Assembly (NCBI GenBank): GCA_963585895.1
Contig: OY757939.1
Location: forward strand, 37,870,119-37,934,118
Direction: 5' to 3'
Source of the DNA: Sepioteuthis lessoniana
Taxonomy: Eukaryota > Mollusca > Cephalopoda > Myopsida > Loliginidae
DNA length: 64,000 nucleotides
Shown here: positions 43,511 through 55,690 of the stretch, piece after piece
How positions within the stretch are numbered: the first letter of the stretch is position 1
Layout of the letters: every line of letters begins with the position of its first letter
The notes under the pieces: model-generated
Database searches by the model: none
Told to the model about the DNA's origin: nothing
What the model saw: only the letters and a program-made list of their open reading frames with translations
Translations under genes and position numbers: made by a program

Positions 43511-43512
<2 letters not shown>

Positions 43513-43557
<45 letters not shown>

Positions 43558-43660
43558 CGTCCTTATCACCCATTACAGGTCTTCCAAACTACATCCTGTG
43601 TCCGTACAGAACTGATGTAAATAAGTTCTTGCTGGTCGGTTCACAGTGATATGGTTTCAA
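43513..43660 (-). mobile_element. (CT)n and LINE 3' fragment
   Basis: After (CT) at 43513-43552, the sequence ATTACAGGTCTTCCAAACTA, CATCCTGTGTCCGTACAG and TTCTTGCTGGTCGG matches the minus-strand end of the LINE C-terminus as in 7035-7100. Confidence 0.6.
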
Positions 43661-44028
43661 CTATTCCTAGCTAATACGAACAAGGTATACACATTTGTAT
43701 ACTTACAGAAACTATTTCTATTTTATAATGATCTTTTGTTTGCACACAGTTATATGGTTTCAAGTATTCCTACCAAATACTAATAATTTTCTAACATGTC
43801 GATTTGACTGATAGCTGGGACTATAACAGAAACAAGCACTCCGAATCAGAAAGGATCTGGGAGTAATGGCAATAAAGGCGTACCCCACTCTCCCCAGAAA
43901 CTCTATAAGTAGACTCTCCCCGCAAGATCTAGTTTACTTTCATGCCCAAAGACGCCACTTTGAGTGCGTAGATGAGTCTTACCTCTCATCAGAGGATACA
44001 GTTGGTGTATTCTAGACACCACCACCAG
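43661..44028 (+). repeat. R1 copy, divergent subfamily
   Basis: Minisatellite-like TATGGTTTCAAGTATTCCTA, core GATAGCTGGGACTATA, head landmarks GGATCTGGGAGTAATGGCAA and CTCATCAGAGGATACAG and GGTGTATTCTAG. CTCATCAGAG replaces CTCTGCAGAG. Confidence 0.65.
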
Positions 44029-44404
44029 AGATTTGACCGGGCCTAGTTGCACTTATATTTAACATTGAAAAGAAAATAAACTAAACGAATAAATAAAAAA
44101 GTTAAATTACCGTAATTATAACTGATAGAAGAAGTTTGAAAAATTAAAATAAAAACGGAAATTCAATAAAACGAGGAGGTAACTCCTTAATCTCGTCCCC
44201 CCTACAACCCCACGTGTTTATTCTGGTTTTAAATTTAAATTTAAATTTAAATTTAATCAATTATCCATTGGGTCTGAAGAAGTCCTGTATTAATTTTTTT
44301 TTTTTTCATGTTTTTGGTTCACACCAGAAACTGAAAATACGGGATCGAAATAAATTTATAATCATGAATAAACCGGTCTTTGGTTTTTTTCTTAAAGATA
44401 TATA
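44029..44404. other. No recognisable feature
   Basis: A short (AAATTT)n occurs at 44230-44257. Nothing else identified. Confidence 0.4.
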
Positions 44405-44652
44405 TATTGGGCTGTGAGTGAAGTGTCCACCAATGAACCGGGTTATGGGGTTCAATCCCCGGTCGAGTCATACCAAAGACTCAAAAAATTGTACTTGATG
44501 CCGCTTGCTTAACACTCAAACTTAAAAGGTACAGATCAAGAGTAGTGGATCAATCCAGGGAAAGGAGTAGTACCCTCCCTTACACATCAGTGTAGTTGCT
44601 ATTGAAAAGGTATCCTTTGGATCACCCTCGGCTACGGTCACTAACTTTACAT
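44405..44652 (+). repeat. S1 SINE, near full length
   Basis: A-box-like GAGTGAAGTGTCCACCAATG, B box GGTTCAATCCCCGG, GTACTTGATGCCGC, CAATCCAGGGAAAGGAG and CACTAACTTTAC. Confidence 0.8.
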
Positions 44653-44775
44653 ATATATACTGGTAAAATTAGGTAGCAGTCACTCTTTTTAGTATGTTTC
44701 GTTAAAAACCTCAGAGAGGTTTCATTTTTATATAATTATTGATCGATAAGTTTTATTCTCGATTTTTGTTTTTTG

Positions 44776-44840
<65 letters not shown>

Positions 44841-45230
44841 GAAAGAGGTTTATGGTTCTTACTAGCTCACTTCGATAGTTAATGGAGGACTAAAAACGTT
44901 AGAAGAAAAAGAAATTCTGATTGTAACAATCCATTTCTCCCTCTCTTATCAACTCTTCCCTTCTCGCGCCCTTTTCCTTCGTCTCCCCCCCTTCCCATCA
45001 ACAGACAGCGGATATATATGTAATACACATTGTGTATATACGTAAAGATGCACACCAGTATATACGCACACATACGGAATGTATGTACGCACGAGCAAAC
45101 TTGGGCCTGCATTCACACAAATAACCGCACTTTTCGAACAAAAATTAACCATATAAATCTTTTTTTTTTAAATTCACTCTGTCCGAAGATTGCTGAATGC
45201 ATGAAACCCAGGGTCATAAACTGTACAATG

Positions 45231-45309
<79 letters not shown>

Positions 45310-45454
45310 AAAAGAGTTGATATGCAATTAAACAAAGAAACCAAACCTATATATATTTACAAATTTCGTTGAATATAATAATGCAACGGCCCAGATGTTC
45401 TTTTTCTTACAAAGTAGTTATCTACATACAAAGGTTAGATCACTTTTGTAATAC
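44653..45454. repeat. (TA)n tracts and unassigned DNA
   Basis: (TA) at 44779-44840 and 45234-45307. 44848-44900 resembles the right arm at 28396 (GGTTCTTACTAGCTCACTT). A tail-like GTTGATATGCAATTAAAC lies at 45317. No gene. Confidence 0.6.
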
Positions 45455-45615
45455 ATCCTCAGATGATGATGGCCCAAAGTCGGGCAGAAAGTTGTTGGGA
45501 AATAAACAATTATGGAAAATATATCAATCAATTCCCGCCGAATACTATAAAATCAATACGGCAATATGAAAGGATCAACAAGAAAATATGTAGACAGAAA
45601 ATGTCTATTATACTC
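45455..45615 (+). repeat. D repeat, copy 1, with hammerhead-like start
   Basis: GATGATGATGGCCCAAAG and TCGGGCAGAAAGTTG at 45457-45497 look like a decayed CTGATGA-stem-GAAACG module (stem GGCCC/GGGC). Then ATTCCCGCCGAATACTATAA and AAATATGTAGACAGAAAATG, shared with copies 2 and 3. Confidence 0.5.
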
Positions 45616-45665
45616 AACGAAATTTGTATTAATGAAGAAATACAGCCAAAATATAAATACATACA

Positions 45666-45749
<84 letters not shown>

Positions 45750-45760
45750 GTTACCAAAAT
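45616..45760. repeat. (CA)n(TA)n microsatellite
   Basis: (CA) at 45667-45700 followed by (TA) at 45700-45748. Confidence 0.9.
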
Positions 45761-46137
45761 ATTGATGCCTGAGCCTCATGTAACAGCAAGTAACCAGTTT
45801 GACAAAAACAATTGCCACGTACTCCTTACTCTTCAGATTTGCCCTCTTCTGATTTCCTTTTGTTTTGACTCCCTCCCTCAAAACTTTTCTTTGTTGAAAA
45901 AAGCTTACATAGGATGATGAAGTGATAAACACTGTGAGTAAATGGCTAAAAATTCTATCCAAAGATTTTTAACCATAGCTTGTTTTTTTTGATGGGAAAA
46001 ATATTTTTTAAAGAATTAAGATAACATAAAAATATAGCGAAAGTTATTAGTTGGGGAGTGAAATGCGAATCGTTTCATTGCAAAATTCACCTTCCTTATT
46101 GACAAACCATTGAATACATATATATATATGTGTGTGT

Positions 46138-46175
<38 letters not shown>

Positions 46176-46236
46176 TGTGCATATATATATGAGTGGGTGT
46201 GTATTTCGGCAACATTTCTCCATTAATGCATATTTC
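45761..46236. other. Unassigned, with (TG)n at 46131-46178
   Basis: Nothing beyond the microsatellite recognised. Confidence 0.4.
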
Positions 46237-46395
46237 ATTAAACAATATAGACATCTTTTGTCTACATATTTTTGTATATGTCCTTTCTAGTTTGCCGAAT
46301 TGATTTATGATATCTGTCGGAATTGGTTAATGAAACTCCCATAACTAATTAGCACCCTAGTACTTTCTCGAAACGCTCCATATCAGAATGAAGTA
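46237..46395 (-). repeat. D repeat, copy 2
   Basis: ACAATATAGACATCTTTTGT, TATGTCCTTTCTAGTTTGCC and CGGAATTGGTTAATGAAACT are the reverse complement of the corresponding text of copy 3. Confidence 0.7.
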
Positions 46396-46544
46396 AGTTA
46401 AACTTAATAGAATCAATTTCGAATCCATTACTAAAGTATTTAGATATATTTAGCTACTGCTGCTACTTATCTAAACGACTTTAAACTTAAAACGCTACAT
46501 CAACACACCAGTATAGATAATAAACATTTACAAATTATGGTTTG
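46396..46544. other. No recognisable feature
   Basis: Unassigned. Confidence 0.35.
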
Positions 46545-47372
46545 GTTTGGTTTTATGGCATATCAACTATTGTAGGTTATTTAACGCCAAATCCCTTTTT
46601 ATGTAAATAATCAGTCTATTTAAAACAATTCGGTTTAGCACAAGTACACAGTTTAATTGTCAAAAAACTTTTCTATTTCAAACTATCAGTTATATATAAC
46701 AATTCAGTTTAGGGTAAGTACAGTTTCAGAGTCAAAAATAGTTCAATTAAAACAATTCAGTTTAGTAAAAGCACGCAGTTTTAAATGTAAGTACAGTTTA
46801 ATTGTAAAAAAACATTTTTATTTCGAGCAATTCAGTTTAGTCAAGCAATTCTACTTCAGCTAATTCAGTTTTGTAAAAGTAGAGATTTTGTTTACACAGA
46901 GTTATATATCAGAAGAGTTCTATGTAAAACAATTTAGTTTAGTGTAAATACAGTTTCAGTTATATGTAACAATTCAGTTAAGTGTAAATACAGTTTTAAT
47001 GTCGAAAAAACAGTTCTATTTCAAACAATTTAAGCATAAGCACGCAGTTCAATGTAAGTACGGTTTAATTGTGAAAAACATTTCTATTTTAAGCTATTCA
47101 GTTTAGTCAAACAATTCAGTTTAGCATAAGTATGCCGTTTGTTCTATTTAACCCATAGATAGGGCCCTATCAGGTGCTACCACTCCGGGCCAGAGTGGAC
47201 CTGGGAGCAATGGCAATAAAGGGGTACTCCACATTCCCCAAAGCTCCAGCACTGCCGGAAATTCACCATCAGATTGTTTAGTGTCATATCCAGGACACTC
47301 GTTGGGGGGGGTCTTAGCCCTCTGCAGAGAAGCAGTCGGTGTATTCTACAGCCCCAGCCGACTGTACAAATT
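46545..47372 (+). repeat. R1 copy, full length, expanded minisatellite
   Basis: Tail at 46553, about ten minisatellite units, core AACCCATAGATAGGGCCCTA and an intact head with every landmark: CACTCCGGGCCAGAGTGGAC, CATTCCCCAAAGCTCCAGCA, CTCTGCAGAG and AGTCGGTGTATTCTACAGCC. It is the best reference copy of R1. Confidence 0.88.
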
Positions 47373-47528
47373 AGTGATGTTCAAGCAAAGGTCACATCGC
47401 TTTGGCAATATACACGCCCATGATGATAGGGAGTTTCATTAACCAATTCCCGCCGGATACATAAAATCAGTGCGGCAACTCAAAAGGACATTTACAAAAA
47501 TGTGTCGACAAAAGATGTCTATATTGTT

Positions 47529-47594
<66 letters not shown>

Positions 47595-47595
47595 A
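47373..47595 (+). repeat. D repeat, copy 3, ending in (TA)n
   Basis: GAGTTTCATTAACCAATTCC, CGCCGGATACATAAAATCAG and ATGTGTCGACAAAAGATGTC run into (TA)n at 47534-47592. Confidence 0.7.
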
Positions 47596-48126
47596 AGAAT
47601 TACATCCCTTGCCCATTGTTGATTTCTACCGCTAGCTGGTAGCCTAGACAAAACGTTTATTACCTCTCTTATTGACCAAAATAGTTCTCCTAATGACCAC
47701 AAGAGGGTGTGGTGAAGGTAATATATAACGAGAAAACAGAAAAATAAAATTCTTTTTTTTTTGCCAACATCACACAAAGCAACTCATGTCTTGATGACTT
47801 GCCGGTTTCCAGGCCTCAACGGACACAAGGAAGTGGGAATTTATATCACAAATACACACACACACACACACACACATACGCCTACACATATTCAAGACGA
47901 CTTTCATCAAAAGAGTGTTACTGGTTTTTATTCACATATACATTTTCCTCTAGTTTTCCATACGTGTAAAAGAGAAATTTACTTAGGGACTTTCTCTCTT
48001 TCAATGAATTCACATATATTTTTTCTCTCTCTCTTTGCTTCTACATTCCTACATATAAATTTTATTGAGTTCTTTAATTGTGTCCATTAGGTTTATCATT
48101 CACTACACTCAGAGCGACCGCTCCCA

Positions 48127-48180
<54 letters not shown>

Positions 48181-48261
48181 CACGTAGACACACACACATT
48201 AGTATGTTTGTGTATATGCCACTGAGTCTGTCCGTGTGTATATGTATACATATATGAATAG

Positions 48262-48307
<46 letters not shown>

Positions 48308-48737
48308 CGGCATGGTTATGAGAAAATAGCACGTGCATACGCTTAAGGAAACAGATCCAATTTTTGTGTAAAAATAAGTTCGATTATCTGATATTTGAAT
48401 CATTAAATTAAAAAAAAACAGACAGTGTGTTCCTGATAAAAAAAAGAATATTTCTCTCTATCAACATCAAATAGCTCCTTCTGACCCAAATTCGAGGCCA
48501 CGTTAACCCTTTCGGTTGGAGCTGCAAAATTGTTTTAGCATTTTGAAAACATTAATGAATCTTTGAGATAGAGTCTCACTTTACATAACGGTCAAAAATA
48601 GTTGTCGGCAGCTCGGATGATTCTGTTTTGAGTTTCATTTGGGAAAGGCATGAATCCAACAATACAAAAATTGAATAGCACTCAGTAATCTTTAGCCACG
48701 CTATAACAAATAGTCTATAAGGAAAACCCTAAAAAAT
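47596..48737. repeat. Unassigned DNA with microsatellites
   Basis: (CA) at 47852-47873, (TA) at 48130-48178, (CA)n(TA)n at 48263-48307. No gene or interspersed repeat recognised. Confidence 0.5.
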
Positions 48738-48872
48738 AGTAAGTAAAGTTGGCGACCTTACTCGGGGGCGCCCCGAAGCTCCCTTTTCAATAGCTACTAC
48801 ATTGAAAATGAACTTAATAGAACTGCTAGAGTTCGAACTCGCTTACTGTAAATGTCATAGTCCAGAACATTT
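48738..48872 (-). repeat. S1 3' fragment joined to an S2 fragment
   Basis: AGTAAAGTTGGCGACCTTAC to AGCTACTACA is S1; from 48800 GAACTTAATAGAACTG and GAGTTCGAACTCGCTTACTG is S2 in minus orientation. Confidence 0.65.
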
Positions 48873-48961
48873 GCCCCTACTCCATGAGTAATCCCCTCCA
48901 GATCTAATTTAAACAAAGAAATACATATTAACCTGTATAGTCACTTATGCACTTTTGTGTA

Positions 48962-48995
<34 letters not shown>

Positions 48996-48997
<2 letters not shown>

Positions 48998-49233
48998 TAA
49001 AATTCAAGACCGTAGTCGAGAGTGACCCGAAGGCTTCTTTTTCGATAGCTACTACACCAAAGTGTAGGGGTGGACGCTACTCCTTCTCCTGGATTGCACC
49101 ACTTTAACCTTGGTCCATACTTTATAGTTCTGAGTGCTAAGCAAGACGGCATCAAGTACTCTTTTCTGAGTCTTTGGTTTGACTCGACCTCGGATTGAAC
49201 CCCGGTCTCCCGGACCATTGACGAACACTCTAC
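48996..49233 (-). repeat. S1 SINE, near full length
   Basis: Starts GTAAAATTCAAGACCGTAGT right after (TA)n and ends in the head (GATTGAACCCCGGTC, CCATTGACGAACACTCTAC). Confidence 0.8.
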
Positions 49234-49439
49234 TCAAAAATTGACCTTGTTGCACATCCTGGCGCTTGAAAGATTCGGTAAAAGGATACACTTTAAATCT
49301 GATTTAAGCACAAAGATTTTCTGGGCTGAAAATTACTTTATTCTTTGAGTTAAAATATTTTTACTGTATTGCTCTAATTGAGCAAAAAACTGTGATATGC
49401 ATTTTTTGCTGGATTATATATATATGTGTGTGTGTGTGT
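49234..49439. other. Unassigned, S3-like piece at 49235
   Basis: CAAAAATTGACCTTGTTGCA resembles the S3 3' region. Otherwise nothing. Confidence 0.35.
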
Positions 49440-49565
49440 GCATTACTCTAATACCCTTGAGAAAGGTATGAATCCATCTATTCTCACTCCTGAAATGGGT
49501 AAATAGTTGGGCAGACTGGCTCTTTAAGTTATGGCAAGCAATATAAGAGAAAACAACTCTGATTT
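49440..49565 (+). repeat. S3 SINE fragment
   Basis: CTAATACCCTTGAGAAAGGT, ATGGGTAAATAGTTGGGCAG and a degraded GGCAAGC match the S3 middle. Confidence 0.55.
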
Positions 49566-49574
49566 GCTGTTTGT

Positions 49575-49802
49575 TGTTTTTTAGATGGCATATAAATCTT
49601 CTTGGGTTATTTAATGCCAAAGCCATTCTTCTGGAACAGTAGTGGTACTATTTAACCCATCGCAGGAAGGATAAGGGGGTTGATACCTTTTACAAGGGTA
49701 TTTGTCCGAAAGTGATCGTAATAGCGCGACCGGAGTTTGAACTCGCTTACTACGATTCCACAGTCTGACACTTTTAACCATTACACCACAAAGACACCCC
49801 CA
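49575..49802 (-). repeat. S2 SINE, near full length
   Basis: Tail complement (TTGGGTTATTTAATGCCAAA), core complement (TATTTAACCCATCGCAGG), B box complement GGAGTTTGAACTCGC and TTAACCATTACACCAC. Confidence 0.8.
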
Positions 49803-50929
49803 CACAGTTCTTCCCCGCTTTAGAATTGTCTGAGTTAAGTAGCCATACTATAATACTAACACGACCACAATTTGGAAAAATTCCCGTTTTATTTCATCAA
49901 ATTGACCACATGGTTGCTAACCTTTCTGTAGCGTGTTTTACATTTGCTTTTACATGGACATTTATTTCCTTAAATCCAAATTTTATCAAGGTAACTGACT
50001 TTTGGTAAATATTGTAGTTTGTAATATTATTGGAGAGTATGGTAATTTTTACAAAACTGCGATCAGAAGCAGATAATGTAGAATTAGATATTAGTCTTCC
50101 CAGGCGAGAATATTTGTCGAGAAAGCAGGTGTAACCTCGAAATTGGACAGGTCATATCAAATGTTTTTGATGTCGTTTCGGACAAAAATGTCAGAAATTT
50201 GTTTTGGTTTTGTGAACAAAGGCCTTGAACGAAATGGTGAACAATCAAGTCATAGGAAATGGACTTTGATCCCGATTTCAAACAATGGAAAATTGAATGA
50301 TTTCAGTTTGTGATGAAAAAATTCAGCTCAATTTTGTGAATACGAACAGGCGGCGGACAGATAGCAGATGAGAAGTAGAGAGGAAGGCAGGCCACCACAT
50401 ATGCAAAAGACGTACACCCGTAAATGACCTTGGCATTCGATGAACTTCTGATTGAATTTTGCGGGCAAATTAGATCAAATTCCAGGTCTCTTTTTTGTAT
50501 TCTTTTGAGTAATAGAGTGCCAATTCAATTGTAAATGCTATTTATTCATTTTTATTAAATCGTATATATATATATATATATATATGATAGAAATATGTGG
50601 AAAGTTTGGATTAATCAAACACTTAACTCTGATTTAGATGCTTGATATTTCGTTCTTTTCATTCCGAAGAACTTTTTCAAACTGAAACCATTTTCTGGGT
50701 TTTTCTATTTTTAAGCAAATGAGGAAATTTATAAGATGATAGAGAGGATACAGGGGTAGCAGGAAGAAGGGGAGGGACAAAGTCAAATGTATCAGGTGTC
50801 ATTAAAGACTTTTTTGTGAAAATGGAAATAGTTTTAGTGAGCTGATGGGAAAGAAATTGGGAAAGGTTTAAAGTCAAATGTTTTTTTGTTTGTTTGTTTT
50901 TTTCTGTTTTAGATCATCGGTGCGGATCT
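49803..50929. other. No recognisable feature
   Basis: Includes (TA)n at 50564-50585. Frames are short and unfamiliar. Confidence 0.4.
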
Positions 50930-51240
50930 GGTCGGGTGTGATTTGTATCTGAGGACGGTTGCGCGTTTGAGGCTGCCTGACGTGGGTGCGAAAGAGGCCT
51001 GGCATTCATGTCACGTGGCCGAAAATGACATATATCTCGAGCCTCAAGGGGGCGTCCCCCAGGTTCTAACCCTTCTAAGACGGGCTGGGTTTATCACCTG
51101 ACACCTGAGGCGCCCTTTTTTGGGGGGAATGCTGACGGGACCTGAGGCGTTTTTAGAGCCGCAGTAAGAGTCTAGGCGACGACTCTGCACCGCGTACTCA
51201 CATTAAAAAGGTTTTGTACCATATCGTGTGTACATGGGAC
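50930..51240. repeat. GC-rich interspersed repeat, copy 2
   Basis: Matches 1-215 from CTCGAGCCTC (51038) to AAAAAGGTTTTGTACCA (51206). The upstream 100 bp (GGTCGGGTGTGATTTG) may be more of the same element, absent from the window in copy 1. Confidence 0.55.
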
Positions 51241-51353
51241 ACACGACAAAAAAACCATCGACAGAAACGAACGCATGACTGCAGGGACCTGGACAAGGTG
51301 TGCAGAGGAGAGGGAATGTTATACAGATGGCGAGGCCATACAGTTGTAAGTAA

Positions 51354-51592
51354 AAGTAAAGTTGGCGACCGTAGTCGAGGGTGACCAGTTGGCTCCTTTT
51401 TCAATTGCTACTACACCGAGGTGGAGGGGAGAGCGCTACTCCATTCCCTGGATTGCTCCAATTTACCCTTGATACGTACCTTATATGGCTGATTGTTAAG
51501 CAAGGCGGTATCAAGTACTATTTTAAAAGTCTTTGGTATGACGCGACCTGGGATTGAACCGAGGTCTCCCTGGCTATTGGTGAGCACTCTGC
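51354..51592 (-). repeat. S1 SINE, near full length
   Basis: AGTAAAGTTGGCGACCGTAG to the B box complement GGGATTGAACCG and GGCTATTGGTGAGCACTC. Confidence 0.85.
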
Positions 51593-51616
51593 GCACAAGG
51601 CCAATGAGGCGGTGAT

Positions 51617-51706
51617 TAAGTAAAGTTGGCGACCGTAGTCGAGGGCGATGAGAAGGCTCCCTTTTCAAAAACTACTCCACTGAGGTGTAGGGGAGGGCGC
51701 TACCTC
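51617..51706 (-). repeat. S1 SINE 3' fragment
   Basis: AGTAAAGTTGGCGACCGTAG to GGAGGGCGCTACC; directly follows another S1 in the same orientation. Confidence 0.8.
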
Positions 51707-52600
51707 TTTTGGACGAATTCTCGTTTTTATCAGAAAGATCGGATTTCGATTGGGTCGATTACCTGTCAATAGTAGTTCATAAACCAACAATAGAAAACCT
51801 AAATAAAAATGATTTCGCTTGTAAAAATCTTACTGTAGTAAATTTTCTATCATTCAACTGAAAAACGTCTGCAAAAAAAATTGGATACAAACATTATTTG
51901 AGCTAATTATCTTCCTACCTTAAAATGACCAATAAAAAAAAGAATTTTCTATCTAAATATTTGTTTATACTGTAAGACGCTGTTTACATGAAATAATGTA
52001 CGCAAAGAGAAATTCATTGGTGAATTACATCTCAACCTTTAAAAATCTACAGTTACTTATTCAATTTCAATAAACTTTTAATTCATTCATTTACGAATTC
52101 GTTTATGGAGAGGATATTTTTTAAGATAATTTTATAATTTTTGAAATAGCTTTTAGACTTAATAAATATTTTTTTTAATTTGTCTCCTTGTTATTTTCGT
52201 GAAGTCTTTCTGTAGATATATTGCACCCCGAAAGATTCGGCATCGTCTTTTTTCTCAATTGCAGAGTATGCGATTTCAATGGTTATATCAGAGATGACTT
52301 AATAAATGATACTACGCTTATATTAGAGTCCAGTAGACTGATATGATCCGCCTTGGAGTAATGTAATTGACAATGAAAAGAAAAACTTTTTCGTCTATTC
52401 ATTAAAGACCATATAAAATAATTAATATCAAAATGGATTACTTGGGGAATTAATCTCAGCGAAATTTCATTCTCTCTTTTTTTACCTTCCTTTCTGTTTC
52501 ACAATATCGCCGAAAAAAAAAACCAACCACAATAAATCTTAACTAGAACAAGTTAATTTTCTTCTAAACCAAAGATTCCAGATTTTTTATTATTTCCCGG
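51707..52600. other. No recognisable feature
   Basis: Unassigned AT-rich DNA. Confidence 0.4.
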
Positions 52601-52639
52601 TTATCAGTATTCAATTAAAGGGGATACATTAATTTGAAT

Positions 52640-53790
52640 TTTATTTGAAATAACTTGAACGATTCTACTTAAAACAATCTAAATAATTATACTAAAAAAT
52701 ATATTTTAGTAATTTTGCCTGTAGTAATTAGATTAATTTACTTGAAATAATTGAAATAACTTTACCTGAAACAATTGAAATAATTTTACTTGAAATAATT
52801 TAAGGAATTTTACGTGAAATAATTTGATTAATTTTGCTTGAAATAATTCAAATAACTGAAAAAATAGAAATAATTTTAATTGAAATAGCTTAAATTTTAT
52901 TTACTTGAGATTATTAGAATAGTTTTATTTGACATAATCGAAATAATTTTATTTGAAATAAGTAAAGTTGGCGACAGTAGTCGAGAACAACTAGAAGGCT
53001 CCCTTTTCAATAGCTACTAGACCGAGGTGTAGGGGAGGGCGCCTCTCCTTTCTCCGGATTGATACATTTTACCCTCGATACGTACCTTATATTGCTGAGT
53101 GTTAAGCTAGGAGGTATCAAGTAACATTTTTAAAGTCTTTGGTATGACGCGACCTGGGATTGAACCCATTGGCGAACACTCTACCCACTTTGAAATAATT
53201 CAGATAATATTTCTTAAAACTATTGAATTAGTTGAAACAATTTAGATTATTTTACTCAAAATGATTTGAATAATTTTACTTGAAATAATTCAAATTATTT
53301 TGCTAGAAACAATTCAATTAAATTGTCAGAATTGTATCAAGCAAAATAGGTTGCAATAAGCAAAATAATTTGCTTGATAAAAAGGTTTTATTTGAAATTA
53401 TTTTAATAATTTTACTGAATTAATTGACTCAATTTTGCTGGAACTAATTTGAATAAATTTACTTGAATTAATTGAAATAATCTAAATAATTTTACTTGAA
53501 ATAATTTAGACAATATTACTTGAAACTATTGAAATAATTGAAATAACTTAGATAATCTTTCTCGAAATTGTTACAATAATTTTACTAAGAATAAATGAAA
53601 TTATTTTATTTGAAATATTTAAGACAACATTACTTGAAACTATTGAAATAATTGAAAAAAACTTTCATGATCTTTCTCGAAATGATTAAAATAATTTTAC
53701 TTGAAATAATTTGAATAATTTTTTTTAATAATTGAAATGATTCTATTAAAAATATTTTTTAAATTTACGAAAAACAATCCTTAAAATTCT
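52640..53790. repeat. AT-rich minisatellite interrupted by an S1 SINE
   Basis: Degenerate repeats of AATAATTTTACTTGAAATAA with period about 22-25 bp, copies well diverged. 52961-53190 is an S1 insertion, and TTTGAAATAA lies at both its edges, which could be a target duplication or simply the array. Confidence 0.75.
52961..53190 (-). repeat. S1 SINE inside minisatellite
   Basis: GTAAAGTTGGCGACAGTAGT to GGGATTGAACCC, CATTGGCGAACACTCTACCC. Confidence 0.85.
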
Positions 53791-55008
53791 ACTTGAAATA
53801 ACGTAAATGAAGCTCAATTGAGAGTATAAGAAACTTATTTGGAAAATTCATAAAAGATTTTAAAAGCTGTATAAGTAGTAAATAAAATAAAATAAAAACT
53901 GATCCCGATGAAATTGAATCAGCTCCTGATCGGCCAAAACGTAGATGTAAGGGAACTGAAAAAAAATTCAAATTCTTTTAATCTCTTACTGAAATCTAAA
54001 AAATGACTTTCCAAAATAAAATTGGTGGCTTCATGCTAATCAATATACTGTATATATTTGAATGAACTTAACAGGATCAATACTCTAATTGTGGAATCTG
54101 TGGTCCGTTGAAAATTGCTGCCAACCAGAATGAAGATTAGGCTGTATGGCTTTTGATAAGTTACTGACAGAAGTCTTTGATTGAACTTGAATTATTATCT
54201 GGAGTTTGACAGATTTCCGTCCCAAAACAAACCAATTCTTTCCACTCACCATCTAAGTGACCGATATCTTTTTATTGCTTTGGCAATTCTAAAGAAAGGA
54301 AGTAATATAAAAAAAGCAAAACAAAAAAATAGACAACCTTGAGAAACGAAGCCATGACTTCAACTGCCATAATAGCTTATGTAAGCTTTACTAATATTAC
54401 AAATGTGTTGTCCAAGAAAGACATAATCCAGACTTAAAGTTATCGTTTCTTGACAAGACAAAAGAGCTTTGGCTGTATAATAACTGTCAATGGCAATTTT
54501 AAGACATTTTATAATTTAATAAGGTCTGAGTTTGGAGCAGAACCAGTTTATTAAAAATGTCATATCGTTAAATGACACACTGGCAGAATGTTTGGCATGT
54601 GGTGTAGATAAGTTTTAAAAGATTTTAACCATTAGTGTAAACCTAGAGTAACTGACAGGTGATGATCCCAAGATTATTTAAGAACTTGGCTGTGATTGGA
54701 TATCTCAGTCAGGAGATGACGGATCTTTAAAGTTCAGAAGTAAGATTGGAATTTTATTTTAGTCATCAGAGAGAGAGAGACCCGCGGAGTGAGCAGTTGT
54801 CTAATTTACATCACTGACTCCTAACATGCGTATAGTCGGTCATGGGTGTGAGTCGTCGATAAACGGAACAAATTATGTGCACATAAGAATGTCCTTGTAG
54901 TTCATCTCTTTAAGAATTTGAAACAGTGTGGAATCTAGAAGACTAGATGAAACAATGAGAGAAGACGACAAGCCGAAAAGACAAGATGGCAATAAAAGCA
55001 ATGAAGAG

Positions 55009-55065
<57 letters not shown>

Positions 55066-55690
55066 ACGCAATGAGAAGCGATGGGCGATCGTAAAAGAAG
55101 ACAAGATTATAACAATATTTATCTAAGATTGCCGTTTAAGAAAATTTCCAGAAAATTATCTACCCTCTTGAAAATCCCTTCATATTTCTGACATACAATG
55201 AAAGGAAAGAGGATTATTTCGAAAATTTTGTGTTTTCTAAAATATTCTTATACCGTCTTAGGAAATATTTGGGAAATATTCCAGAAAGTGATCTTCCCTA
55301 AGACAGTTCCATAATATTTCTGATATAATAAACGTCTGTGTGTATAGGGGGGGTAGGTTGCCGCAAGAAAGTTCGCACCGCTTTCTTTAATAAGAAAGGA
55401 GAGGTTCGTTCTCGAAAGTTCCGCACCTCTAAAAATTGCCATTATTATTCCTTTTGATCTTCAATGACATCAAAGGTCAGAACTAATATCCTCCACTTTA
55501 CCAGTCGTGAAGTCAAGGAACATTTTTGTGTTTCATAATAAACATAATTTTTTTATCTACTCGTAGGAAATAGCGCTTTTTCTCCTTTAAATTGATCTGT
55601 GACGAACTCTCGTGAACTTAGAGTTTAGCACTACTTATTCCGCTTCTATCCCCTAATAAATTCTGAACCACCACACTCTACAAGTTTGAC
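53791..55690. other. Unassigned DNA with (GA)n at 55011-55062
   Basis: No gene or family recognised. A moderately CpG-containing stretch at 54780-54860 has no further support. Confidence 0.4.
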
